DNA of 64,000 bases from Carex sylvatica (lineage: Eukaryota > Streptophyta > Magnoliopsida > Poales > Cyperaceae). Of this stretch, positions 23,049 through 32,760 are shown one piece after another. Both the position numbers and the translations under genes were made by a program. The notes below the pieces were generated by a model. That model made no database searches and was not told the DNA's origin. It saw only the letters and a list, made by a program, of their open reading frames with translations. Where the stretch lies: positions 204,520 through 268,519 of the forward strand of contig CAXKVR010000141.1 in NCBI GenBank assembly GCA_964058845.1. Direction: 5' to 3'. Numbering within the stretch: position 1 is the stretch's first letter; each line of letters opens with the position of its first letter.

Positions 23049-24177
23049 AAGGTCAAGTGTCTATGGATCTAACCCTACGGTTGTCTGGCCGATGCTGAGA
23101 TCCTTTCTTTTCTTCAAAGAGAAAAAACAAACGAATTCAGCTTTTTATCTATGCACCTGTTTACGAATTCCACCATTATTAAGTAGTGAGATCCTTCATA
23201 GCAACAGGTGCTATTATACAATTTCTAGTACAAAATTAGGATCTAATTGGATCGAGGTAGGTAATGAAAAAACATGAAAAACAATCAAAAAGGCAAATCA
23301 AATTTAACACACTATTGCTAAAATCGCACCAGATTTAATTCAATCCAAGAGAAGATAAACTTGTTATGCAAAAATTGGCACCTAAATTTACCGATGAACA
23401 AAAATTCAGAAATTGAGAGCAACTAGGGTTTATGGCGGCTGCGGATGAGGAGAAATGAGCGTTTACCATTGCTTTATAGGCTCTCCGATCTTATCCCCTC
23501 CAACGCTGTACAGAAACACTCATTAAGTACCGTCCGATGAGGAATAATTAAGCATCTCAGTGTATTTTTGACTGTTAGATATTTTCTTGACTGAATGATG
23601 TTGCAATAAGAAAAATTAATATTTGCGAATCTCTGATTGCTAATCCGGGCCGGGCCTACAATAAGAAAAATTGAGAGCAACTAGGGCTGGGTCTACAATA
23701 ATGACCTCAAGAAGGCCCATACATAAATAACATATATTAGAATGCTACTGAAAGGATTTGAATTAACAATTATTTTATTTTTAATTTTAATAATCTGTAA
23801 AAATACAATTTAGTTTTGAAATCTGGTATTGGGGACAAAAATTATATGTTGCACATGTCATGATGATAAAAATTGATAATATTTGGTGCAATCTCAACGG
23901 TATGTGATTAATGAGGCCTTATACGTACATCGCTAAAAATGTACAAGTAAAATTATTAAGATAAATAATGTCAAGTGACCTCTTTTTTTTTTTCTTTTTT
24001 TTTTTTGTCTTTTTGTGATGCAGATTTTTTTTATGATTCATTTAAACCCAGCACACATTTTAGGTATTTGAAATCCTAAAATTAATTATTGCCTCAGTAT
24101 GATCATATAATTTAGGTAACCAACTATAAAAGCAATTGCTTTAGCACAGGTATCTTGAATAATGGACGCAATTTCTT
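23049..24177. other. Intergenic DNA with a telo-box
   Basis: No gene could be supported. On the minus strand AAACCCTAG at about 23427-23435 lies in a GC-richer stretch (23425-23520) that resembles the 5' leader of a housekeeping gene, but no matching coding exons were recognised. The word GAGAGCAACTAGGG occurs twice (near 23418 and 23672). Confidence 0.4.
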
Positions 24178-24455
24178 TAACACTACAGCAAAATTACTCA
24201 TTTGGGACTGATCTATTCGCCGGACGCAAAAAATGCCCTGAAATTCAAAAAAAAAGAAAAAAAGAAGAAGCAGCGGAGACAGATTTGACCCCTTGCCTTC
24301 TAGGACCGACACCCACACCTTCTGGGACCGATTTGGCCAGGTACCAGAAGGGTCCCTTGGAGATTACACGCGTCACATACACCTTCTCCCGCATTTTGTG
24401 TTAGGTCTCCCGCAAAAAAAAAAGTATCGGCTCTATGAAATCGACGCACGCCTCC

Positions 24456-24997
24456 GCAGGGGTGTAAACGAGCTGGCTCAAGCCGAGCTGGGCCTTAGCT
24501 CGGCTCGTTTATTTTGGCCCGAGCCTGGACCGAGCGAGCTGGACCTAGGTTACCCGAGCCAAAAACCCTTGGCTCGCTCGTGACAAGCTAGCCCGAGTCA
24601 GCTGGCGAGCTGACGAGCTGGCTCACTGGGCTTTATTGGGCTGCTATTATACAAATTCAAAAATATAAAAATAAGAAAATCCATTCAAAAAATTTAAGAA
24701 ATAGTCATGCAGGCACATCTTCAAACAGCTGAAATCCATATCCTTTCTTCCCAGACCAAAAATACATCAATTTTGCATAATTGTACCTTTGAAAATGGGA
24801 CTGGATTTAAAATTATACGGGGCTAAATCCTAAATCTACAGTAACTTAACGAGCCGAGCTGACCCCTGGCTCAGCTCGTTTATTTTGGCCCGAACTTGAG
24901 CCGATCTGGTTCGTTAACAGCTCGGTCCACTACCAAGCAAGCTATTAGCGAGCGAGCTAGAGGCAAGCCACGAGCCGCGAGCTTTTTGTGCAGCCCT
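24456..24997. mobile_element. hAT-type MITE nested in the CACTA element
   Basis: The perfect 8-bp duplication ACGCCTCC flanks the segment (24448-24455 and 24998-25005). The ends are GCAGGGGTGTAAACGAGC and, reversed, AGGGCTGCACAAAAAGCTCG, so the inverted repeats are short and imperfect. Inside, CTCGTTTATTTTGGCCCGA occurs twice in the same orientation (24505 and 24877) and GAGCCGAGCTG-type words abound, making it much more GC-rich than its surroundings. No transposase. Confidence 0.85.
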
Positions 24998-25009
24998 ACG
25001 CCTCCAATC

Positions 25010-27597
25010 ATGTCCTCTCCGTTCCTCTCTTCTCTGCTCGACCACCGCTCCTCTCTTCTCCTCTCCGTTCGACCACCGACCACCTTATCATTCTCGATCT
25101 CCTCCTTCTCCACCGACCACCGACCACTGACCACCGGCTCTGATCCCCTTTCCCCAAAGGTATTATTTATTTTTTTCTTCTTTTTGGCTGACAATTAGTA
25201 ATAACTTCTGATTTGTAACAATTAATAACCAGATTTGGTGATTTTTTTGGTTTAGATCTCCAAATTTTTGCGACCTTTATCAAATTCAGCTAAACACACA
25301 CCTTATTCGTGAAATAAGGTGTTTCAGACTTTTGTTAATTATAAATTTTTATTAACTTGATTATTGATTTCCCTGGGAAGTAATTAGGGTGCAGATATAG
25401 TTTCTTATTTATCTTTGAACGGAAGTTTCAATTTTTTTTTAGTCAGACAATACCATCAAATGGTTTTTATGTATTAGTTAGGTTTACCAGTACTTTAGAT
25501 TAACATGGCAATGTCATCAAATTGGTACTAAAATGAAGGATAACTTGTATCTAATTTTGAGCTGGTATTATTTTTCATTCGTGCAGCTGGTACTAAATTG
25601 AATGGACAATTAAAAGGATCTAGCTAGATGGATTCAATGGGCTACTAATTGGTGTAGTGCTTTCTATAGAAGTTCCTGTACATAGGTAACATTCTTTCCA
25701 ATTAACATTCTTCCCAATTAAGTTCCTGTACATAGCCAATTTTTTATTAGTGTTAATATTTGCTGATTTTAAATAGTAAAGATGATTTTGAGTCATCTGG
25801 TAAGATGCTTTTCAGATGGAAATTGTTTTGTCCAGCTTAATGATTTCTTTTCTGAAGAAAAACCTCTCGTCAAATTTTACTAAATAAAAGAAATTCAAGT
25901 TACAAGAAGGCAGGTGCAGTGACATCGAAATCAAATTAAAATAACTACAATTGGACTTACCTGCAATACCTTGATAAAAAATACCTTATTCTTTTTTTGT
26001 TCGAATTTCCTTCTTGTTTCATACCTTATCTTTTTTTTTTTGTGTTATTTGTTTTAACTTGGTTAATAGATTCTGATTCTATAAGCTTAATTTCTTCCAA
26101 ATTTATCCAAATATTCATAATTTCTTACTTAGTTATAGGTAAAGAAATGAGAGAAGCAGAGTTGTCATTTTGTTGAAAAGAAATTGGGGAAGGAATATAA
26201 TCCTTGTTAAAATACAATGTCAAGCTCCTATATTTTTTTATTGACACATACTATTGTATTTATGTTATTTCAGGAGAAGGAATCACGTGAGGCCAAAGAT
26301 TGGAAATCTAGCGTGTCGGAGATAATACCCTACTCAGGTGCAAATACTGCTCTTTTCCTATTGTGATGGACAGGTAGCAACAAATTCCTATTTCATTTTG
26401 ACTGTTTCTAAAATCTAATTGAGCTTACTATTTTATAAGCCAGTCTATTACTTATAAGTGAAATATTTCAGTTCTTGCTGCTCCTGGATAAATGTTCTAC
26501 CTATGGTAATTAAAATTTGGTTGGCCAGAAGTTCAAATTTGGGTATGGAAATAAAGAGTCATATATAGATCTCATCTGCTTTTATAATAGTCATGACAAT
26601 TTTCTCAAGGGTTAAACAAATTATGAAAATTTGGAAGCCTTAGATAATAATTCTTTTATGTACTAAAACTATTTTTCTTGCAATTTTCTTCTCTTTTGCT
26701 GATGATGTAATTTCCATAATTTGTCAAAGAAGTAATGTATTTAATTTAGACAAGTGATCATATATGTTTAAACAAACACATATACTCTTTTAGATATCTG
26801 AATAATAAATCTGGAAGTTCAACATATGTAGTCAATTAAATCTGATGCTATGTGTGTCTTAATAGTGTTTTATATGTTGCATGTTTGTGTGCATTGTCTA
26901 CATGCATTGTTTCAGTTAGTTGTAGAAGTAGGTTAATTTTGGGAAGAAAGAAGGAGATGAGAAAGCTCAATTTTCAAGGGAGTAACTGCTTGTTATCAGG
27001 CAAGTTTTCTTTCTTTCTTAATTATATTATTAATATAGTATTATGTTATAATCCAACTAAATCGGAATATATAGTATGCCTTTTAGGTTTGTACCCATTC
27101 AAAATTAATCTAATAGGAATTAATTTTAAATAGTCCCCATTTTGGAACTGCTCTTTGAATGCTTTGTCTCATCTAGAATGTGAAGAAATGTATGTGGATC
27201 TAGTATTTAAGAAAAATTTGGTATCATTTTTCCTTGTCGTTCCTATGAGTACGTATTGAATTACATGTCAAAATGGATGTGTTTCTAACGCGTACTCGGG
27301 AAACTAAGGGAAAATGCTGCTGAATTTTTCTTAAATACTAAATCCACATACATTTCTTCACTACTGAGACATAGCATTCAGAGAGTGGAATAGGATTGTA
27401 CACTGGCCATGTGTAAGCCTCAAAAGACTAATGAGTTTGGACCTATTAATATTTAATGTAATTATTTCATTGAAGTGTCAAATAAATAAGCAAGACATAA
27501 CTTTAAGCTTAGTTTTGACCTCGTACACATTTTATTTTATTTAGAACTGGTCAAGGCAAGGGAAGGGAACCGTCATCTCTCTCTCGCGCACGCTCTG
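25010..27597 (+). CDS. Four-exon in-phase chain inside the CACTA element, unknown product
   Basis: Four segments with AG/GT borders join without a stop. E1 is 25010-25159 (ATG, MSSPFLSSLLDHRSS, Ser/Pro/Thr-rich, could be an organelle-targeting leader, phase 0). E2 is 26274-26337 (EKESREAKDWKSSVSEIIP, phase 1 end). E3 is 26916-26999 (SRLILGRKKEMRKLNFQ, ending at a GC-AG-type donor GCAAGT). E4 is 27545-27597 (ELVKAREGNRHLSLAHAL), then GTATGT. Total about 117 codons with no stop inside. I do not recognise the protein. It may be a captured host gene fragment or leader exons of the CACTA transcription unit. Phase agreement at three junctions is suggestive but not proof. Confidence 0.35.
27148..27395. 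repeat. Small foldback element within the CACTA element
   Basis: Arms of about 75 bp: the left arm, containing GAAGAAATGTATGTGGAT and AGTATTTAAGAAAAATTT, is matched in reverse complement by the right arm with TTTTTCTTAAATACTAA and CCACATACATTTCTTC. The outer bases (CTCTTTGAATGCTTTGTCTC / GAGACATAGCATTCAGAGAG) also pair. Loop about 95 bp. It is probably a MITE; no target duplication was established. Confidence 0.7.
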
Positions 27598-27947
27598 GTA
27601 TGTACGTTTAAATTCATAGCTTATGTAGATGCCGCTTGTATGGTTCTATACAAGTCCTATTGCATGGATGATGCAATACTTGATTTGATTTTGTGTTTCT
27701 TCCATGACTTGCTTTATAAGGTCCGTTATCAATTGATGATATCTGGAGGGTCTAAAGTATATATCTGAATTTTTGTTTCCTTTAAATTGAATCAACTAAG
27801 ATGTAGTTAGGATTTGAAACTTGTCAATATAAATTAGAATGTCATGTATTAATCATTGTATTTATGTCATGTGTATACAATAGCTTATAAATGTATATGT
27901 CATAATTAGGAGGAAATGAGGGTGATCGTAGTTGAATGTAAGGTCCT

Positions 27948-29240
27948 CGTTACGTGGACAAGAAGGTCAATCCGGTATTTGTGAATAGTGTGAACGAATT
28001 TTTAATTTATGCGTTTGATATTCCAAATAATGTTGATAAGCAAAATCGCATCAAGTGTCCTTGTGCCAATTATGGGTGTACTAGATAGTGGGATAGGTAT
28101 ACAATCGGAAAACATCTGTTGAAATCGAGGGTTTAGACTTTATTATGAGACTTGGACCATGCATGGTAAACGTGCGAACGTCAGATTAGGAGAACATAGT
28201 CAAACTGTCGTTGAAGAGATGGTTATTGAAGAGAGTGTTGAGGTGGAGTGTCAAAATGATATGATTGAAATGGTTGTTGATGCTGCTGGTCCTTCTTTTG
28301 ATTGGGAACAACCAAATTCGAAAGCTTAGGAGTTCTATAACATGATGAACGCTGCCGAGAAGTCACTATGGGATGGTTGTGACAAGGAACATACAGTACT
28401 TGCTTGTGTTACCGAACTCTTTAGCATTAAATTCGACTGCGGCATAACCAAGGAGGGATTCAATTGCATCCTATTGGACATGAAGAAGTGACTTCCGAAA
28501 AAGAATAGGTTGCCTCCAAATTAATATCAATACAAGAAATTGGTGAGAGGATTGAGATTAAGTCATGTGAAGATCCATGCTTGCCCGAATGATTGCATGT
28601 TGTACTATGGTGATGATAATATTTCTAAAGAGAAGTGTGATGTCTATGGACATGATCATTTCAAACAAGGCAACCATTTAAAGCCCATGAAACGTGTACC
28701 GTATAAAATTTTGTAGTATCTTCCAATCACTCTAAGGTTGCTAAGGCTTTTTTTGTCTTCGACGACCACAGAACAAATACGTTGGCATAAAGAAGGAAAA
28801 CGGGAAAAGAAAGGGGTCATGGTTCATCCTGTTGATGGGTCGGTATTTCTAGTCATTTATAACATTCCTCCAGCTCTGGTGATGCGCGACAACAACATAT
28901 TCTTGTCATTGTTGATACCAGGGCCTAATAGTCCCACTAGAAGCATAGACATATACCTGCAGCCTCTCGTGGATGAGCTGAATAATTTGTGGAAGGATGG
29001 AGTGCTAGCCTACGATAAATTCAAGAAATAAAATTTCACTATTAAGGCTTCCCTAATGGGGACTATTAGTGATTATCCGGCCTTAAGTATGCTCTCACGA
29101 TGGTCGATGAAGGGAAAGCTAGGTTGTCATGTATGCATAGAAGACACAAAGGCTTTCCAACTTAAGGAGGAAGGAAAAGCGTGTTGGTTTGATGATCACA
29201 GAAGGATGCTGCCCCATGATCATGAATTTTAGTTATATTC
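27948..29240 (+). pseudogene. CACTA TNP2 transposase relic
   Basis: Plus-strand frames match the TNP2 family in order: the N-terminal region (DKKVNPVFVNSVNEFL, then CPCANYGC), the zinc-ribbon-like stretch (HACPNDCMLYYGDD ... CDVYGHDHFK, about 28570-28670), VPYKIL, LRLLRLFLSSTTTEQIRWHK, KKGVMVHPVDGS, then directly SVFLVIYNIPPALVM, LSLLIPGPNSPTRSIDIYLQ and WSMKGKLGCHVC. About 45 residues usually found between HP(V/A)D and the VFLV motif are deleted in frame. At least eight stops and frameshifts occur (for example near 28089, 28329, 28491, 28716, 29031 and 29230), so it is inactive. TNP2 cuts and joins CACTA elements at their CACTA ends. Confidence 0.85.
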
Positions 29241-29317
29241 TCACAGGGAGGTTCTACCTTGCACCCCGATACTCATGATGACATCGGGGATGATCTCGGG
29301 GATGATCTCGGAGATGA

Positions 29318-29705
29318 CTAGTAGAAATTTGATGTTTTAGGATATTATGTCGTACTTTAGATATTTTATTTTTATGTCGTACTTGAGATATTTCGTATTT
29401 GATGTTTATGTAGTAATTTAGATGTTTTATGTCGTACTTGAGATATTTCATATTTGATGTTTATCTAGTACTTTAGATGTTTTATGTTGTACTTGAGATA
29501 TTTCATATTTGATGTTATGTAGTACTTTAGATATTTCATGTTTATGTTATTTTGTGAATTATTTGGTACGTATCAATTAAATTGTTTGTGAATTATTTGA
29601 TATTTGATGTTAAATTCTTGGTACATACCAATTACATTACTTGTGAATTATTTGATATTTGATGTTAAATGCTTGGTACGTACCAATTAAATTGCTTGTG
29701 AATAT
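29318..29705. repeat. Two adjacent AT-rich tandem repeat arrays
   Basis: 29318-29540 repeats a unit of about 55-60 bp with the words TTATGTCGTACTTGAGATATT and GTAGTACTTTAGATGT, about four times. 29555-29705 repeats a unit of about 65 bp with GTGAATTATTTGATATTTGA and GGTACGTACCAATTA, about 2.5 times. They lie between the transposase relic and the right subterminal region of the CACTA element. Confidence 0.7.
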
Positions 29706-30114
29706 TATGTTTCGTACCAATTGAGGCTGGAGAAAAATATATGAACAGAATGGGTTTAATATTATATTTGTTTGGTACATTTCAGACCAATTGAAAAAAA
29801 AAAACAAAAAACAACACAAAAAATAAGCTTCTGCGATCGATCTGGAAACCTTCTGCGACCGCCCAATCGGTCTCTGATAGGTAGCCTCGTCAGCATGTTG
29901 CACCAGGGACAAATATAATCGGTCGCTGAAGGATTCATCTGCGACCGGCGCCATACCCTTCAGATACCAGTTATGTCAGCAGGGCAGTCATTAGTGACAG
30001 AGCAATTGCGACCAATTTTGGTCATCTGGGACCGACGCCCACCTTCTGTGACTGGCGCTTCACCCATTTGCAACCCATTTGGTCGGTCGCAGAATGGTAT
30101 TTCTGTTGTAGTAA

Positions 30115-30474
30115 CCAACCATAAGAGCAAATGAGCAATGAAGCCAACAAGGAAGGTGGGCTAGTTAGGAGTATGTTGAATCATCTGCGTCGAAGGCAAC
30201 AATCCTATCTTTGATCAAGAACTTGTACAGTACATCTGACCTGATAATTCCTTCAGAACTCAGTAGTGTATATCCAGGTCCGACCGATTAAAAAGAGAAA
30301 GCACGTTATATGTAAAAAACAAAACATACACACAAAAAAGAAAAAAATGAAAATAAGAAAAGGTGGAAGCCATTGCTGGTCCACTAGACTAGCCGATGCG
30401 ATTAATCTTATTTTGGAAATTGACATATTAAATTACTAATAAAAAACAATTATAGAATAAAACCTTACGAAAAC
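30115..30474. other. Intergenic DNA between the CACTA and Copia elements
   Basis: A minus-strand stretch near 30168-30290 reads LLSSEGIIRSDVLYKFLIKD and continues about 14 residues to a stop, but a stop lies just upstream and no convincing acceptor was found, so it is not called as an exon. The rest is AT-rich. Confidence 0.35.
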
Positions 30475-30748
30475 TGTAGAAAATAAATAAGATTAGGGAC
30501 TCGGATTAGCCTCAGAGGATCCTTTTAGGGTATAGTTCATCATAGGCTAAGTCAAGGCAATAAAAGGAGCAGCTATTCTATAAAGTTACTCAACTTTTTT
30601 TACCTTTCAAAAAGTTACCGTTTATTTTTCTTCCCAACAGCTCTTTTCTTCTTTGACCATATAAATACCCACGGTAACAACTTAGTAACATAAGAAATAT
30701 ACATTTCTCTCAATTTCTCTACTGTCTCAGATTTACTGAAAAACATCA
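30475..30748 (+). mobile_element. 5' LTR of Copia element A
   Basis: A 274-bp repeat that starts TGTAGAAAATAAATAAG and ends AAAAACATCA, with a TATA box (CCATATAAATACCC near 30656). It is matched over its full length by 36227-36500 with about 15 differences by hand count (roughly 94-95% identity). A primer-binding site follows directly. Confidence 0.92.
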
Positions 30749-30766
30749 TGATATCAGAGCAGGATT
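30749..30766 (+). promoter_or_regulatory. Primer-binding site for initiator tRNA-Met (Copia A)
   Basis: TGATATCAGAGCAGGATT follows the LTR directly and resembles the plant Copia site TGGTATCAGAGC, complementary to the 3' end of initiator methionine tRNA, with one change in the first positions. Confidence 0.8.
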
Positions 30767-30895
30767 AAAAATCCCAGCTCAAGAGAGAAAAATCAGCAAC
30801 AGCACAAGCAGCTGTAAATCGAAATCAGCAACAGCATCAATAGCTGAAAACTGAAGAATCACGATGCACAAAATCAAGAAAAACTCACAGGGGTA

Positions 30896-31425
30896 ATGTT
30901 GAATGGCAGAAACTACCACGTGTGGGCAAGACAAGTCATTTTTTTCTTAAGTGGCCGAGAAAAGAGTGATCATATTGATCCTGAGAACAAGGCTCCCAAA
31001 CAGTCGAATCCCGCAACTGAACTCGAAAAAAGAGCATTAGCAAGATGGAAAGTAAGTGATCATACCGTTATCACCTGGTTACTTGCAACAATGGAACCAA
31101 AGGTATCTGAGTTACTTTCTTATAAAAATATCGCATTAGAGATATGGGCAAGAGCCGAACAATTGTATGGCCATAGGAAAAATTACTCACATATTTATCA
31201 AATCCAACATGATTACCAACAAGCAAAACAACAACAAGGACAACTAACAATGGAATTATACGGTTACCTTCAAAAGAAGAAAGATGAACTTAGGGTATAT
31301 CGGCCCCCCACAACTGATCTCACTGAAATCCAAAAATGAGAAGAGCAAGATGACATTTTTCAGTTCTTAGCAAGCCTCGATTCCACATATGAGGCCGTGA
31401 GATCTCAAATACTGTTACTAGCCGA
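30896..31425 (+). pseudogene. Copia A gag fragment
   Basis: An open frame from 30896 (MLNGRNYHVWARQVIFFLSG) to a stop at 31337, continuing in the same frame after the stop as FQFLASLDSTYEAVRSQILL to about 31425, is the N-terminal part of a Copia gag protein of the kind that begins L-N-G-x-N-Y-x-x-W. Homology then stops in the middle of gag; the zinc knuckle, protease, integrase, RT and RNase H of this element are not found. The next bases belong to a different LTR. So element A has lost most of its internal region. Confidence 0.8.
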
Positions 31426-32695
31426 GTTACTTGTTGTTCGAGTAATAATCTTTTTTGTCTATTTGACTAATTTGTAAAAACATACAATTATTGAATTTTA
31501 TAATTTCTTCTATTTTTGAAAGATATATAGGTTCAAGTCAAATGAAATTGCAATATGGAATACTTGGACTGAAGAAATCATGAAGACACTTATCAAGAAT
31601 TCAAATTGTAAAATTAGAAGCTTGGTAAAGTAAGTTTGAGGCTGTTTACACAGGGATCAAATGTTGGTAACGTTTGTAAAACGTTGTAACATTTTAGGTC
31701 TGTCAGAAACGTTGAAATAACAGTTTTGATCAAACTCAGAAACAACTTAAAATGTTATAAAATTTTACAAACGTTGTAACGTTTTAGGATTGTCAGAACT
31801 GCTGAAGCACAGATGTACAGAATCAACTTAAAACGCTGTAACGTTTTAGCTATGTCAGAACGTTAAGTACAGCTGTATCAAATTTGAAATTCAAGTTACA
31901 AACATTGTAATGTTTGTCAATAGCTACAATGATTTACTTAAATCAGCATTGTAACGTTTGACAAAAGTTATAACGTTTTAATTAAATCTAAGCATTATAA
32001 ATTCTTGTTTTCTGATAAAGATTTTATAGTGCAAAACGTTATAGAAACGTTATATAATCGTTGGTAACATTTTGGTCGATTAGCTGAGCTGTCAGAAAAT
32101 TGAAACTCTAAATCGTATTTTGAACTAAAATGTTGTAACGTTTTAGCTCACTTAGCTCATTTTTGAGCTGTTTCTATAAATAAGGCTTTGGGCTTTCTTC
32201 CCAAAACATCTCAGCCAACCCTAAACTTCTAAAAAATAATTTTCTGAGAGTTTTAGTTACTACATTGTTGTGAGAGCTTAAAACTTCAAAATCCCTCAAA
32301 CAACCTCAAACACACTTTACTAATATTGAGTTAGATTAGATTAGAGTGATCTATTGAGTGTTTCTCTTGAGTAGCTTAAACTTAGAGACCTTGTTCTCAT
32401 CTCTAGTAGGTCGTGTGATTTTCTTTGGTTGTAAGGGCTCGCCGGTTCTCATCTCTAGTTGGCCGATTGACTTTCCGCTTGGATTGTAAGGGTTCAATGG
32501 TTCACAAGTTGTAATCCTTTCGTATTGGGTGATAGAAAGACGCACCTAGACGAGGTTGTGAAGCCCCGGAGACGTAGGCCTTTATTTTTCCGAACTTCGT
32601 TATCATCCCGCTTGTCAATTTTCTCTAAACTCATATATTTACTTTCAGTTGCATTTATTTTTAGTTTTTGAGCAATTTAGAGGTGCACTGTAACA
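31426..32695 (+). mobile_element. 5' LTR of Copia element B, left end unclear
   Basis: The right end is set by the primer-binding site TGGTGTCAAAGCAAGTT at 32699. The block contains a TATA box (CTATAAATAAGG near 32172) and, upstream, an array of AACGTT/GTAACGTTTTAG words. A clean TG start was not identified: the junction with gag A lies near 31425-31440, and the first bases of this LTR appear to be missing. It differs completely from LTR A, so two different elements are joined here. Confidence 0.6.
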
Positions 32696-32698
32696 AAG

Positions 32699-32716
32699 TG
32701 GTGTCAAAGCAAGTTA
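32699..32716 (+). promoter_or_regulatory. Primer-binding site for initiator tRNA-Met (Copia B)
   Basis: TGGTGTCAAAGCAAGTTA closely resembles TGGTATCAGAGCAAGTT-type sites of plant Copia elements, and gag starts 45 bases further on at 32761. Confidence 0.75.
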
Positions 32717-32760
32717 CTCAAATTAAGACACACTTAATTAGAGTTAGATCAACTTGACAA

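Larger units (their letters stand above)
24181..30113 (+). mobile_element. CACTA (En/Spm) transposon, decayed
   Basis: The left end is CACTACAGCAAAATTAC at 24181. The right end, read in reverse complement, is ACTACAACAGAAATACC. Subterminal motifs typical of CACTA elements are dense at both ends: GGGACCGA-type words at 24300-24345 and TTCTGCGACCG or their complement at least six times in 29830-30100. A TNP2-type transposase relic runs plus-strand at 27948-29240. The right end has lost its terminal base(s): if it ends at 30111, the flanks TAA (24178-24180) and TAA (30112-30114) make the expected 3-bp duplication. A hAT MITE (24456-24997) and a small foldback (27148-27395) are nested inside. Confidence 0.85.

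Noticed and set aside
23425..23680. Possible 5' end of a housekeeping gene (telo-box AAACCCTAG)
   Set aside because: No coding exon with recognisable product could be joined to it on either strand.
24880..25198. Longer open frames on both strands over the hAT MITE border
   Set aside because: They cross the MITE end and its target duplication; only the part from 25010 is kept, as a tentative exon.
30168..30290. Minus-strand peptide LLSSEGIIRSDVLYKFLIKD... ending at a stop
   Set aside because: Looks protein-like, but a stop lies just upstream, no acceptor fits and no family is recognised.
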